Shown: positions 1 through 5,620, numbered from the stretch's first letter. The stretch: DNA of 5,620 nucleotides from Balneolales bacterium (GCA_007127665.1 SKYY01000122.1:1-5620), one strand, 5' to 3'. Translations and numbers: made by a program. The notes: a model not told the origin generated them from the letters alone.

Positions 1-144
1 GTCGTCCCGGGTGCCCTGGCCCGAGTCCCGCTTACCTTCGAGGATCCCAAAGCATCCGACGGATCGGGAAAAGAACAGCAGGAATATCTCCGGACCGCCG
101 TTGAAATCGGGCGGGAAATCCTGCACGTTTTCCGGCACATCTGA
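1..144 (+). CDS. C-terminal end of an ArsC-like / low-molecular-weight protein-tyrosine-phosphatase family protein (5' partial)
   Basis: Reading frame 1 is open from the first base and ends at TGA 142-144, giving 47 residues. The tail contains VPGALARVPLTFEDPKASDG followed by a predicted helix with EQQEYLRTAVEIGREILHVF. From memory, this resembles the C-terminus of the low-molecular-weight phosphatase/arsenate-reductase-like proteins common in Bacteroidota, where an acidic 'DPK..DGT' segment precedes a last amphipathic helix. The catalytic P-loop (CX5R) would lie upstream, outside the window, so activity (phosphotyrosine or arsenate) cannot be judged. The gene converges on hsp20, and the shared hairpin at about 293-333 probably ends both transcripts. 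The coding call is fairly safe; the family call is moderate because only the tail is visible. Confidence 0.65.
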   Translation, partial: VVPGALARVPLTFEDPKASDGSGKEQQEYLRTAVEIGREILHVFRHI

Positions 145-220
145 CACTGCCCTTTTGAACCTTGCAAATACCGGGCCCGGCAATTCTCGAGTCGTGCAAC
201 TTTCATTCTGGCACATCTGA
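134..220. repeat. 11-bp direct repeat, GGCACATCTGA at 134-144 and 210-220
   Basis: The 11-mer that forms the last codons and stop of the phosphatase-like gene (134-144) recurs exactly at 210-220. Both copies are preceded by a TGCA...TTT stretch at a similar but not identical distance. It may be a relic of a small duplication of the gene's 3' end, or chance. No function is evident. Confidence 0.4.
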
Positions 221-280
221 TAGTGACAGATCCATACCCACCCGGCAGTCTCTGTTCCGGCTTTCAGGGCCAGCCATCCC

Positions 281-341
281 GGACAAAGAAAACCCGGCGA
301 AGGACATTAAGGACATTTTCGCCCCCCGCCGGGCTGTTTTA
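281..341. terminator. Probable bidirectional intrinsic terminator between convergent genes
   Basis: The perfect 7-bp inverted repeat CCCGGCG (293-299) / CGCCGGG (327-333) encloses a 27-nt loop. Reading plus, it is followed by CTGTTTTAT, which suits the phosphatase-like gene. Reading minus, it is followed by TTTTCTTTGTCC, which suits hsp20, whose stop is about 46 bp before the stem. An alternative 6-bp stem, GGCGAA (296-301) / TTCGCC (318-323), competes with it. The loop holds an exact 9-bp tandem repeat, AAGGACATT twice (300-308 and 309-317). T-rich tails on both sides of the symmetric stem support a shared terminator. The loop is long, so the strength is uncertain. Confidence 0.6.
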
Positions 342-378
342 TCGGTTCAACACACTGTGAAACAGGTATTCAGTGCGG

Positions 379-819
379 TTACTTCACTTTGATCTGCTTG
401 TTCACCTGCTTCTCTTTCTTCTCAACATCAAGCTTCAGGATACCATCCTCAAAACGGGCATCGATCTTGTCCTGGTTGATGTTGTTGGGAAGCATGATGG
501 AACGCTCAAAGCTTCCGTACCGCGTTTCCCTGACGTGATACTTGGTGTTCTTGTCATCCGTTTCTTCTTTCCGCTCACCGGTAATGGTCAGACGACGATC
601 CTGCAGGTCAATGTTGATGTCATCTTTTTTCAGTCCCGGCAGCGCAAGCTGGATGTGGTAGTGGGTGTCGGTTTCAGACACGTCCAGGCTCGGCACATAC
701 AGACGGCCGCTGTCGCTGGTCACTACATCATTGAAAAAGTCATCCAACAGGTTGGAAAATGATCTCGGCATTGCCGGAAAATCAGTTGAACGAATCGGGT
801 TATATCTGGTGATAGTCAT
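379..819 (-). CDS. hsp20: Small heat-shock protein, Hsp20/alpha-crystallin family
   Basis: This 146-residue protein is the usual length for a bacterial small heat-shock protein. These cytosolic, ATP-independent holdases form oligomers and keep unfolding proteins soluble for refolding by DnaK and its partners. A short N-terminal arm (about 1-40, with the aromatic FSNLLDDFFNDV helix) precedes the alpha-crystallin domain (about 42-135). Its landmarks are ALPGLKKDDINI (59-70), the GERKEE loop (81-86), YGSFERSIMLP (101-111) and the hallmark FEDGILKLDV (123-132). The tail QIKVK carries the I-x-I/V motif (I143, V145) that docks neighbouring dimers. The ATG at 819 is supported by an ideal Shine-Dalgarno five bases upstream. 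The gap of 233 bp to the DAHP synthase gene suggests its own promoter. I see no CIRCE element or convincing sigma32-type promoter. Confidence 0.96.
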   Translation of the reverse strand: MTITRYNPIRSTDFPAMPRSFSNLLDDFFNDVVTSDSGRLYVPSLDVSETDTHYHIQLALPGLKKDDINIDLQDRRLTITGERKEETDDKNTKYHVRETRYGSFERSIMLPNNINQDKIDARFEDGILKLDVEKKEKQVNKQIKVK

Positions 820-823
820 AGCT

Positions 824-830
824 ACCTCCT
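824..830 (-). promoter_or_regulatory. Strong Shine-Dalgarno of hsp20
   Basis: The minus strand reads AGGAGGT and then AGCT before the ATG, so AGGAGG lies five bases from the start codon. This is far stronger than anything before dnaK or the DAHP synthase gene here. It fixes the hsp20 start and predicts high translation once the message is made. Confidence 0.85.
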
Positions 831-923
831 TTTTTTATTGGTTTGTTTATTGTGAGTTTGTTCATTCAAGTTCTTTTGACTGTTTCACTCATCAATAGTA
901 CAAACCCCGTACCAAGCGGACAT

Positions 924-1037
924 TTTGACAAACCTGTCGGCAAACACGGCGCAAATTGGTGCTTTTTATCACAAACTGTCAGACAGCCGCCCGAAAACCC
1001 TGTGACATCCTGTCAATGGTCTGTCAGATTATCACAG
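924..1037. promoter_or_regulatory. Intergenic cluster of TGTCA/TGACA half-sites and inverted repeats upstream of hsp20
   Basis: The space between the DAHP synthase stop and hsp20 is dense in one pentamer: TGACA at 926-930 with TGTC at 935-938; the odd palindrome CTGTCAGACAG at 976-986; TGACA-TCC-TGTCA at 1003-1015; and TGTCA at 1022-1026. TTATCACA occurs twice (966-973 and 1029-1036). CTGTGA (1000-1005) and TCACAG (1032-1037) form a 6-bp inverted repeat that could fold in the 3' end of the DAHP synthase message. The cluster could be an operator array for hsp20, an mRNA 3' structure, or both. No known regulator is recognised. Confidence 0.35.
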
Positions 1038-1052
1038 CCGGCACCCTGCTTC

Positions 1053-2420
1053 CTATCGCTCCTTCCAGGTGGCCTTCCACTCCCTGGTGATGAGAAATGC
1101 CATTTCCAGGCTCTGCTGGTAATTCAGGCGCGGATCACAGAACGTTTTGTAGTTCCTTTTGAGTCCCTCTGCTCTGAGACCGTTCGCACCGCCCACGCAT
1201 TCGGTCACGTTATCGCCGGTCAGTTCCAGGTGGACCCCGCCAAGGAACGTGCCTTCATTGCGATGCACCTCAAAGGTCTGCTTGATCTCGGCCAGAATAT
1301 CATTGAAACTTCTTGTCTTGATGTTCTCATCGGTGGCATAGGTGTTGCCGTGCATCGGATCACAGCTCCAGATCACGTTCAGACCGGCTTTGCTTACCGC
1401 CCTGATGAGCCCGGGCAGCATGGGGGCGACACTATCCTTGCCCATCCGCGTGATAAGCGTGATCTTGCCCTCCGTATTTTCCGGATTCAGCTTCTCGATC
1501 AGCCGCACAATCTCATCGCTTTCAAACGGCGGACCCACCTTGATCCCGACCGGGTTCCGTATCCCCCGGAAATATTCCACATGCGCACCATCCAGGTCAC
1601 GCGTGCGATTGCCCAGCCAGGGCATATGCGTGCTCAGATTGTACCAGCCCCTGTTGTGCGGAACCTGCTGCGTCTGCGCAGAATCATAGTACAGGTTCAG
1701 CGCTTCATGAGAGGTGTGGATGCGCACCTGCCTCATTGCATCAATACGGTGGTTCGATACCGTCTCCACAAACCGCACCGCATTGGTGATCGACCGCACC
1801 ATCGATTCGTATTCCTTGTAGTACTTGTTGCGCCGCATGAAGTCCAGCTCCCAGTACTCCGGATGGTTCATGTTGGCAAACCCCTTGCCTTCCGTGAGCG
1901 AACGGATGAAATTGAGTGTGAGCGCCGAAAGCTTGTACCCTTCCAGCAGTCTTTTGGGGTTGGATATGCGTGCCGCCTCTTCCGGATCATATTTATTGAA
2001 CAGGTCCCCCCGGTACGAGGGCAACTCCTGTCCCGCAACTTTTTCAACCGGTTTCGACCGCGGTTTGGCATACTGTCCTGCAATACGCCCCACACGAATT
2101 ACCGGGATATTCATCTCGTGGATGAGGATGAAGCTCATCTGCAGGAGCACTTTCAGCAGGTTTACCGTCTGCGGGGCGTTGCAGTTATCGAAAACCTCGG
2201 CACAGTCACCGCCCTGCAGCAGAAACGCTTCTCCGCGCGTCACACCGGCCAGCTGATCCCGAAGATCCTCGATCTCCCAGGAGTTGACCAGGGGCGGATA
2301 GCTCTTCAGCTCCTTGTATACCTGCATGAGCAGCTTCTGATCATCGTATTCCGGCAGCTGCTTGACCGGAAAGGATTGCCAGGAGGTAGGACTCCATGGT
2401 CTGGTACTTGTTTGTTCCAC
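1053..2420 (-). CDS. aroG: Class II 3-deoxy-D-arabino-heptulosonate 7-phosphate (DAHP) synthase
   Basis: This cytosolic enzyme (EC 2.5.1.54) condenses phosphoenolpyruvate with erythrose 4-phosphate, the committed step of the shikimate pathway. The 455 residues match the length of class II enzymes (plant type, Mycobacterium AroG). The N-terminal signature WSPTSW (9-14) is present. Metal ligands by family alignment are Cys73 (GGDCAE), His357 (CDPMHGNT), Glu399 (HLELTGDN) and Asp429 (CDPRLN). Phosphate and PEP contacts are Arg121 (AKPRS), Arg272/Arg274 (GNRTRDLDGAH), Lys294 (GIKVGP) and Arg325 (TRMG). All expected active-site residues are intact. The start is GTG at 2420: an in-frame TGA lies 14 codons upstream and no ATG or TTG lies between. 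No Shine-Dalgarno precedes it. The N-terminus is shorter than in Mycobacterium, so feedback control cannot be inferred. Symbols vary (aroF, aroG, aroH); aroG follows Mycobacterium. Confidence 0.96.
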   Translation of the reverse strand: MEQTSTRPWSPTSWQSFPVKQLPEYDDQKLLMQVYKELKSYPPLVNSWEIEDLRDQLAGVTRGEAFLLQGGDCAEVFDNCNAPQTVNLLKVLLQMSFILIHEMNIPVIRVGRIAGQYAKPRSKPVEKVAGQELPSYRGDLFNKYDPEEAARISNPKRLLEGYKLSALTLNFIRSLTEGKGFANMNHPEYWELDFMRRNKYYKEYESMVRSITNAVRFVETVSNHRIDAMRQVRIHTSHEALNLYYDSAQTQQVPHNRGWYNLSTHMPWLGNRTRDLDGAHVEYFRGIRNPVGIKVGPPFESDEIVRLIEKLNPENTEGKITLITRMGKDSVAPMLPGLIRAVSKAGLNVIWSCDPMHGNTYATDENIKTRSFNDILAEIKQTFEVHRNEGTFLGGVHLELTGDNVTECVGGANGLRAEGLKRNYKTFCDPRLNYQQSLEMAFLITREWKATWKER

Positions 2421-2500
2421 AGTCAGAAATATGATTTTGTTGCAATAAGAGGGATGCCGGCTTCAGACCCCGACGCAAAGGAAACCCGGACATATAAGAT

Positions 2501-2524
2501 AAAAAAACTGCGGCAAAACAGCAG
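2501..2524 (-). terminator. Short hairpin with T7 tract downstream of dnaK
   Basis: Reading minus, CTGC (2524-2521), a 9-nt loop and GCAG (2511-2508) are followed at once by seven T (2507-2501). The stem is only 4 bp, but the uninterrupted U tract is the best in the window. It lies about 85 bp beyond the dnaK stop and downstream of the larger GC-rich hairpin, so the two may act together. The stretch could instead belong to the promoter of the DAHP synthase gene. Confidence 0.4.
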
Positions 2525-2537
2525 GATGGAAATAACA

Positions 2538-2583
2538 AGCCCCGGCACCTGATCCCTCACACTGAGGAAACCGGCCCGGGGCT
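2538..2583 (-). terminator. GC-rich nested hairpin downstream of dnaK
   Basis: The perfect 8-bp arms AGCCCCGG (2538-2545) and CCGGGGCT (2576-2583) enclose a second perfect hairpin, CCTCA-CAC-TGAGG (2555-2567). Reading minus, the structure starts about 25 nt after the dnaK stop and is followed by TGTTATTT, a modest U-rich tail. It probably terminates or stabilises the 3' end of the dnaK message and separates it from the DAHP synthase gene. Confidence 0.55.
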
Positions 2584-2608
2584 GTATTTAATGACGCATG
2601 GACGCCTG

Positions 2609-4564
2609 TCACTCTTTCTTCTTGTCCTTATCATCATCGTCATCGACGACTTCGAACTCCGCATCCACGGTGTCGCTGTCGGCACCGGAAGAACCGGACT
2701 CACCGGAGGCCTGTTCGCCGGCATCACCGGCTGCGCCACCCTGTTCTTCCTGCTGTGCCTGCTGCGTTGCCTGATAGAGTTCGGCCGATGCGTCGGACCA
2801 CGCCTTGTTGAGCGCTTCCATAGCGCTTTCCAGCTCTTCGGTTTTCTCCTCCTTGTGGAGTTTCTCGAGGTTTTCGAGCGCCTGCTGGATGTTGCTCTTG
2901 TTGCCTTCGGAGAGCTTCTCCCCGTACTCATCCAGCTGCTTCTTCGTGGAGAAGATGAGTCCGTCGGCCTTGTTGAGCAGCTCCACTTTTTCACGGAGGC
3001 GCTTGTCCTCATCGGCATGCTCCTCGGCCGCCTTTTTCATCTTTTCGATCTCTTCGTCGGACAGTCCCGAGCTGGCTTCGATGCGGATGCTTTGCTCTTT
3101 GCCGGTGCCCTTGTCTTTGGCACTTACACTGAGCACGCCGTTGGCGTCAACGTCAAAGGTCACCTCAATCTGAGGAATGCCACGGGGCGCCGGCGGGATA
3201 CCGTCCAGATGGAACCGTCCCAGCGTCCGGTTGTCCTGCGCCTTCACACGCTCACCCTGCAACACATGGATCTCTACACTCGACTGGTTGTCCGCCGCTG
3301 TGGAGAACACCTCCGTCTTGCTGGTGGGGATGGTCGTATTGGCCTCGATGAGCCGGGTCATGACGCCGCCAAGGGTCTCGATACCCAGTGTCAGCGGGCT
3401 CACATCCAACAGGACCACATCTTTCACGTCTCCGGAGAAGACACCGCCCTGGATGGCCGCGCCGATGGCGACAACCTCGTCGGGATTCACACCCTTGCTT
3501 GGCTCTTTCTCGAAGAATTCCTTGACCACTTCCTGGATCTTGGGGATCCGTGTGGATCCGCCCACCAGGATCACCTGGTCAATCTCGGATTTTTTGAGCT
3601 TGGCACCCTTGAGCGCTTTCTCACAGGGTTTGAGCGTGCGCTGGACCAGGTCCTCCACAAGCTGCTCGAATTTGGAGCGGGTGATGTCGATGCTCAAGTG
3701 CCTCGGACCGGAGCTGTCCGCCGTAATAAACGGCAGGTTCACGTTGGTTTTCTGTGAGCTTGAAAGCTCGACCTTGGCCTTTTCGGAAGCATCACGCAGA
3801 CGCTGAAGCGCCATGGGATCCTTTCTGAGGTCAATGCCGTCGCTTTTTCTGAACTCATCCACCAGATAATTCAAGATGCGCTCGTCAAAGTCATCACCGC
3901 CGAGATGGGTGTCCCCGTCGGTCGACTTGACCTCGAACACCCCGTCACCCAGTTCCAGGATGGAGATGTCGAAAGTTCCGCCGCCAAGGTCAAAGACCGC
4001 AATGGTCATGCTCTTGTCTTTCTTGTCGAGACCGTACGCCAGCGATGCGGCCGTCGGCTCGTTGATGATACGCTTGACTTCCAGGCCGGCGATTTTTCCG
4101 GCTTCCTGGGTCGCCTTGCGCTGGGCATCGTTGAAGTAGGCCGGCACGGTGATCACCGCTTCGGTCACCTTCTCGCCCAGGTACTCTTCGGCGGTCTGCT
4201 TCATTTTCTGAAGCACCATGGCCGAAATCTCCTGGGGAGCGTAGGTCCGGTCGCCGACATCAACACGCGCCGTGCCGTCATCGGCTTTGATGATCTTGTA
4301 GGATATGGTTTTCTGCTCCTCGGTCACCTCATTATAGAAACGTCCCATGAAGCGCTTGATGGAGGAGATGGTTTTCTCCGGGTTTGTGATGGCCTGTCGC
4401 TTGGCAGGCGCACCCACCAGCCGTTCGCCATCTTTGGAGAAAGCCACAACCGACGGTGTGGTGCGGCCGCCCTCCGAATTCTGGATGACAACCGGCTCGT
4501 TGCCTTCCATCACCGATACACAGGAGTTTGTGGTTCCAAGGTCAATTCCAATTATTTTTCCCAT
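2609..4564 (-). CDS. dnaK: Molecular chaperone DnaK (Hsp70)
   Basis: DnaK is the ATP-driven cytosolic chaperone that, with DnaJ and GrpE, folds new proteins and rescues misfolded ones. At 651 residues it is full length. The nucleotide-binding domain (about 1-380) has [11 protein letters not shown] (6-16), catalytic Lys70 (SSIKRF), the second phosphate motif FDLGGGTFD (191-199, with Thr197) and [10 protein letters not shown] (332-341). The linker VVLLDV (383-388) leads to the substrate-binding beta domain (about 390-500) and the helical lid (about 505-605). A glycine-, serine- and glutamine-rich disordered tail follows. It ends in DAEFEVV plus five Asp and a Lys-rich end, a variant of the usual bacterial DAEFEEV finish. 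The ATG at 4564 gives the canonical [12 protein letters not shown] start. Only a weak AAAAGAG lies 11 bases upstream, in an A-rich leader. Neither dnaJ nor grpE is adjacent. Confidence 0.99.
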   Translation of the reverse strand: MGKIIGIDLGTTNSCVSVMEGNEPVVIQNSEGGRTTPSVVAFSKDGERLVGAPAKRQAITNPEKTISSIKRFMGRFYNEVTEEQKTISYKIIKADDGTARVDVGDRTYAPQEISAMVLQKMKQTAEEYLGEKVTEAVITVPAYFNDAQRKATQEAGKIAGLEVKRIINEPTAASLAYGLDKKDKSMTIAVFDLGGGTFDISILELGDGVFEVKSTDGDTHLGGDDFDERILNYLVDEFRKSDGIDLRKDPMALQRLRDASEKAKVELSSSQKTNVNLPFITADSSGPRHLSIDITRSKFEQLVEDLVQRTLKPCEKALKGAKLKKSEIDQVILVGGSTRIPKIQEVVKEFFEKEPSKGVNPDEVVAIGAAIQGGVFSGDVKDVVLLDVSPLTLGIETLGGVMTRLIEANTTIPTSKTEVFSTAADNQSSVEIHVLQGERVKAQDNRTLGRFHLDGIPPAPRGIPQIEVTFDVDANGVLSVSAKDKGTGKEQSIRIEASSGLSDEEIEKMKKAAEEHADEDKRLREKVELLNKADGLIFSTKKQLDEYGEKLSEGNKSNIQQALENLEKLHKEEKTEELESAMEALNKAWSDASAELYQATQQAQQEEQGGAAGDAGEQASGESGSSGADSDTVDAEFEVVDDDDDKDKKKE

Positions 4565-4582
4565 AGTGATTCTGACTCTTTT

Positions 4583-4633
4583 AATTTAATTCGTATTCGT
4601 ATTCGCGTTAACTTTTACACTAACATTCGTCAA
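4583..4633 (-). promoter_or_regulatory. Candidate dnaK promoter region
   Basis: Two sigma70-like readings are possible on the minus strand. One is TTAACG (4611-4606), a 17-bp spacer and TAAATT (4588-4583), each box matching four of six consensus bases. The other is TTGACG (4633-4628), a 17-bp spacer and a poor TAACGC (4610-4605). The first would leave a leader of roughly 12 nt. Its spacer contains the tandem TTCGTA, TTCGTA, TTCGCG (plus strand 4590-4607). I see no CIRCE element and no good TAnnTTTG box. Treat as provisional. Confidence 0.3.
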
Positions 4634-4651
4634 GTAACGGTTTCATTACTT
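4632..4651. promoter_or_regulatory. 20-bp inverted repeat upstream of dnaK
   Basis: AAGTAA (4632-4637) and TTACTT (4646-4651) are perfect 6-bp arms around an 8-bp centre, with one further matching pair inside. The site lies 68-87 bp upstream of the dnaK start and overlaps the TTGACG hexamer by two bases. Its size and placement suit a repressor or activator dimer. It does not resemble CIRCE (TTAGCACTC-N9-GAGTGCTAA). Confidence 0.35.
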
Positions 4652-4655
4652 TTGC

Positions 4656-4678
4656 CACTGTATATCGCAACAACAGTG
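4656..4678. repeat. 6-bp inverted repeat CACTGT / ACAGTG between aroA and dnaK
   Basis: Perfect arms at 4656-4661 and 4673-4678 flank an 11-nt centre. Neither side has a U-rich tail, so it is not a typical terminator. It could be a second protein-binding site upstream of dnaK or an RNA stem at the 3' end of the aroA message. Confidence 0.3.
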
Positions 4679-4701
4679 CCATGCTCCGGAAACAGGCTGC
4701 A

Positions 4702-4723
4702 TTTCTGCCGAATTGGCAGGAAA
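4702..4723 (-). terminator. Hairpin just after aroA, possible weak terminator
   Basis: Reading minus, CTGCC, a 5-nt loop and GGCAG (4719-4705) form a perfect 5-bp stem. It is extended by three T-A pairs beyond a single bulged C. It starts about 17 nt after the aroA stop. No U tract follows, so it may act as a 3' stabiliser or a factor-dependent end rather than an intrinsic terminator. Confidence 0.4.
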
Positions 4724-4739
4724 CGGAGGGTGGATGGGA

Positions 4740-5620
4740 TCAGCGGTGTGCCAAGCTGTCCAGGTGCGACCAGAAGTCCGGGTAGGAGACGGAGGCCGCC
4801 TGCGCGTTATCGATTTCCGAGACGTCATCTGCCATGAGTGACAGTATGGCAGCGGCCATTGCGATTCGGTGGTCATGTCGGCTGTCGTGACGCGCGGCGC
4901 GTACGGTCCGGCCGGGCTGTCCGTAGATGGTCAGGCCGTCTTCGTGGCCCTCTACCCGCACGCCGGCGGATTCCAGTATGGCCTGGATCGCATCCAGCCG
5001 GTCACTCTCCTTGAAGCGCAGCTCTCCGGCCCCCGTGATGCGGGAAACTCCGTCGGCAAAAGCCATGGCCACCGCAAGGACAGGCATCTCGTCTATGGCA
5101 TTGGGTATCTCTTGTGGATGTATTTCTGCCGGCACCAGGCGGGCCGACCGTACCCGCAACCGTGCCACCGGTTCCATTCCGCCCTTTTCTCCCTTTATAT
5201 CCTTTCCATCGTTTCCGCCCATTTCATCGTTTCCGCCCTTTGCATCCTCGTGATCCCCGGAGATCTCGATATCGGCGCCCATTCTTCGCAGGATATGCAT
5301 GGCGGCGCTGCGGGTCGGATTCACTCCTGTTGCGGGCAGGACGATATCCGAGCCCGGAACAATGGTCCCGGCCACCAGCCAGAACGCCGCAGCGGAAAAA
5401 TCACCCGGTATTTGCAGGTTCTGGGGCGGAATGACATGCTGCCGGCTGCTGGTGATGATGTTTGTCTCGTTCTCCCGCGCAACGGGCAGGCCGAGCATCG
5501 TTTCGGTGTGATTGCGGGTGGATACGGGTTCGAGGACACGCGTCGGCTCCTTGCCGAAGAGCCCGGCCAACAGCACACACGACTTGAGTTGGGCGCTTGC
5601 CACCGGTAATTGGAACTGTA
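4740..5620 (-). CDS. aroA: 3-phosphoshikimate 1-carboxyvinyltransferase (EPSP synthase), C-terminal two thirds, 5' partial
   Basis: This cytosolic enzyme (EC 2.5.1.19) transfers the enolpyruvyl group of PEP to shikimate 3-phosphate, the sixth step towards chorismate. About 293 codons are visible and the frame stays open through the right edge (first whole codon at 5618). The GTG at 5603 is an internal valine, not a start. Family motifs in order are LPVASAQLKS, STRNHTETML, GDFSAAAFWLVAG, GVNPTR, MGADIEI, IPNAIDEMPVLAVA with its conserved acidic pair, ELRFKESDR, DHRIAMAAAIL and SVSYPDFW near the end. No catalytic motif is broken. One oddity is a hydrophilic Gly/Asp/Lys insertion of about 24 residues after MGADIEISGDHE, built of 18-bp repeats. 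The N-terminal domain is missing, so the inhibitor-sensitivity class cannot be told. A gap of 175 bp separates it from dnaK. Confidence 0.97.
   Translation of the reverse strand, partial: QFQLPVASAQLKSCVLLAGLFGKEPTRVLEPVSTRNHTETMLGLPVARENETNIITSSRQHVIPPQNLQIPGDFSAAAFWLVAGTIVPGSDIVLPATGVNPTRSAAMHILRRMGADIEISGDHEDAKGGNDEMGGNDGKDIKGEKGGMEPVARLRVRSARLVPAEIHPQEIPNAIDEMPVLAVAMAFADGVSRITGAGELRFKESDRLDAIQAILESAGVRVEGHEDGLTIYGQPGRTVRAARHDSRHDHRIAMAAAILSLMADDVSEIDNAQAASVSYPDFWSHLDSLAHR
5175..5246 (-). repeat. Four degenerate 18-bp tandem repeats inside aroA
   Basis: In frame on the minus strand, four successive six-codon units read DAKGGN (5246-5229), DEMGGN (5228-5211), DGKDIK (5210-5193) and GEKGGM (5192-5175). 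The 14-mer CATCGTTTCCGCCC occurs exactly twice, 18 bp apart (plus strand 5207-5220 and 5225-5238). The period is a multiple of three, so copy-number change keeps the frame. The repeats fall in a loop between a strand ending MGADIEI and one starting PVARLRVRS. Most EPSP synthases have only a few residues there. Confidence 0.75.

Noticed and set aside
171..180. Perfect palindrome CCGGGCCCGG
   Set aside because: A 10-bp GC palindrome with no symmetric flanks, no T tail and no relation to a gene start; most likely chance.
162..392. Short plus-strand frame between the phosphatase-like gene and hsp20
   Set aside because: It runs through the probable terminator and into the hsp20 3' end, with no recognisable sequence.
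820..900. CIRCE element or sigma32-type promoter before hsp20
   Set aside because: A CTTGAA hexamer (plus strand 865-870) and a GAGTG fragment are present, but no CCCCAT-like -10 box or second CIRCE arm lies at a suitable distance.
843..2552. Plus-strand open frame of 569 codons running antisense to the DAHP synthase gene
   Set aside because: It lies almost wholly opposite a gene with every family motif intact, and its translation is rich in His, Arg and Pro with no recognisable domain. Long antisense frames are common opposite GC-biased codons.
2591..3757. Plus-strand open frame of 388 codons antisense to dnaK
   Set aside because: Antisense frames opposite Hsp70 genes are a known artefact of conserved codon use. 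There is no domain, ribosome binding site or independent support.
3905..4837. Plus-strand open frame of 310 codons across the 5' end of dnaK, the dnaK-aroA gap and the 3' end of aroA
   Set aside because: It is antisense to two clear genes, and its translated sequence is low in family-like character.
5601..5603. GTG as the start of a shorter AroA
   Set aside because: The frame stays open upstream to the window edge, and the residues around it (QFQLPVASAQ) are an internal conserved motif of EPSP synthase.
4869..5609. Plus-strand open frame of 246 codons antisense to aroA
   Set aside because: The opposite strand encodes EPSP synthase with conserved motifs throughout; this is its shadow.

Overview
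This window carries ordinary housekeeping genes; I found no new multigene system. Four genes lie on the minus strand, read from right to left: the C-terminal two thirds of aroA (EPSP synthase), dnaK, a class II DAHP synthase and a small heat-shock protein of the Hsp20 family. On the plus strand, the left edge holds the last 47 codons of a gene resembling the low-molecular-weight phosphotyrosine phosphatase/ArsC group. It runs convergently into hsp20.

The organism is a bacterium of moderate GC content. The A-rich dnaK leader with a poor Shine-Dalgarno, the absence of clear sigma70 promoters, the class II DAHP synthase and the style of the phosphatase tail suggest the Bacteroidota/Balneolota/Rhodothermota group. 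This is inference from gene style, not a database match.

Layout: 1-144 phosphatase 3' end (+); 145-378 convergent intergenic region with a GC-rich inverted repeat that has a T-rich tail on both sides, so probably a bidirectional terminator; 379-819 hsp20 (-) with a strong AGGAGG ribosome binding site; 820-1052 intergenic region rich in TGTCA/TGACA half-sites; 1053-2420 DAHP synthase (-) with a GTG start; 2421-2608 intergenic region with two hairpins downstream of dnaK, one followed by seven T; 2609-4564 dnaK (-); 4565-4739 intergenic region with several inverted repeats and promoter-like hexamers; 4740-5620 aroA (-), cut by the window edge.

DAHP synthase makes the first intermediate of the shikimate pathway and EPSP synthase acts at its sixth step, so both serve aromatic amino acid synthesis. 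DnaK and Hsp20 are cytosolic chaperones: Hsp20 holds unfolding proteins, and DnaK refolds them with ATP. The two kinds of gene alternate along one strand. Gaps of about 175-235 bp and hairpins between them suggest separate transcription units rather than one operon. The most unusual detail is a four-unit, 18-bp in-frame repeat inside aroA that adds a hydrophilic loop to an otherwise canonical enzyme.
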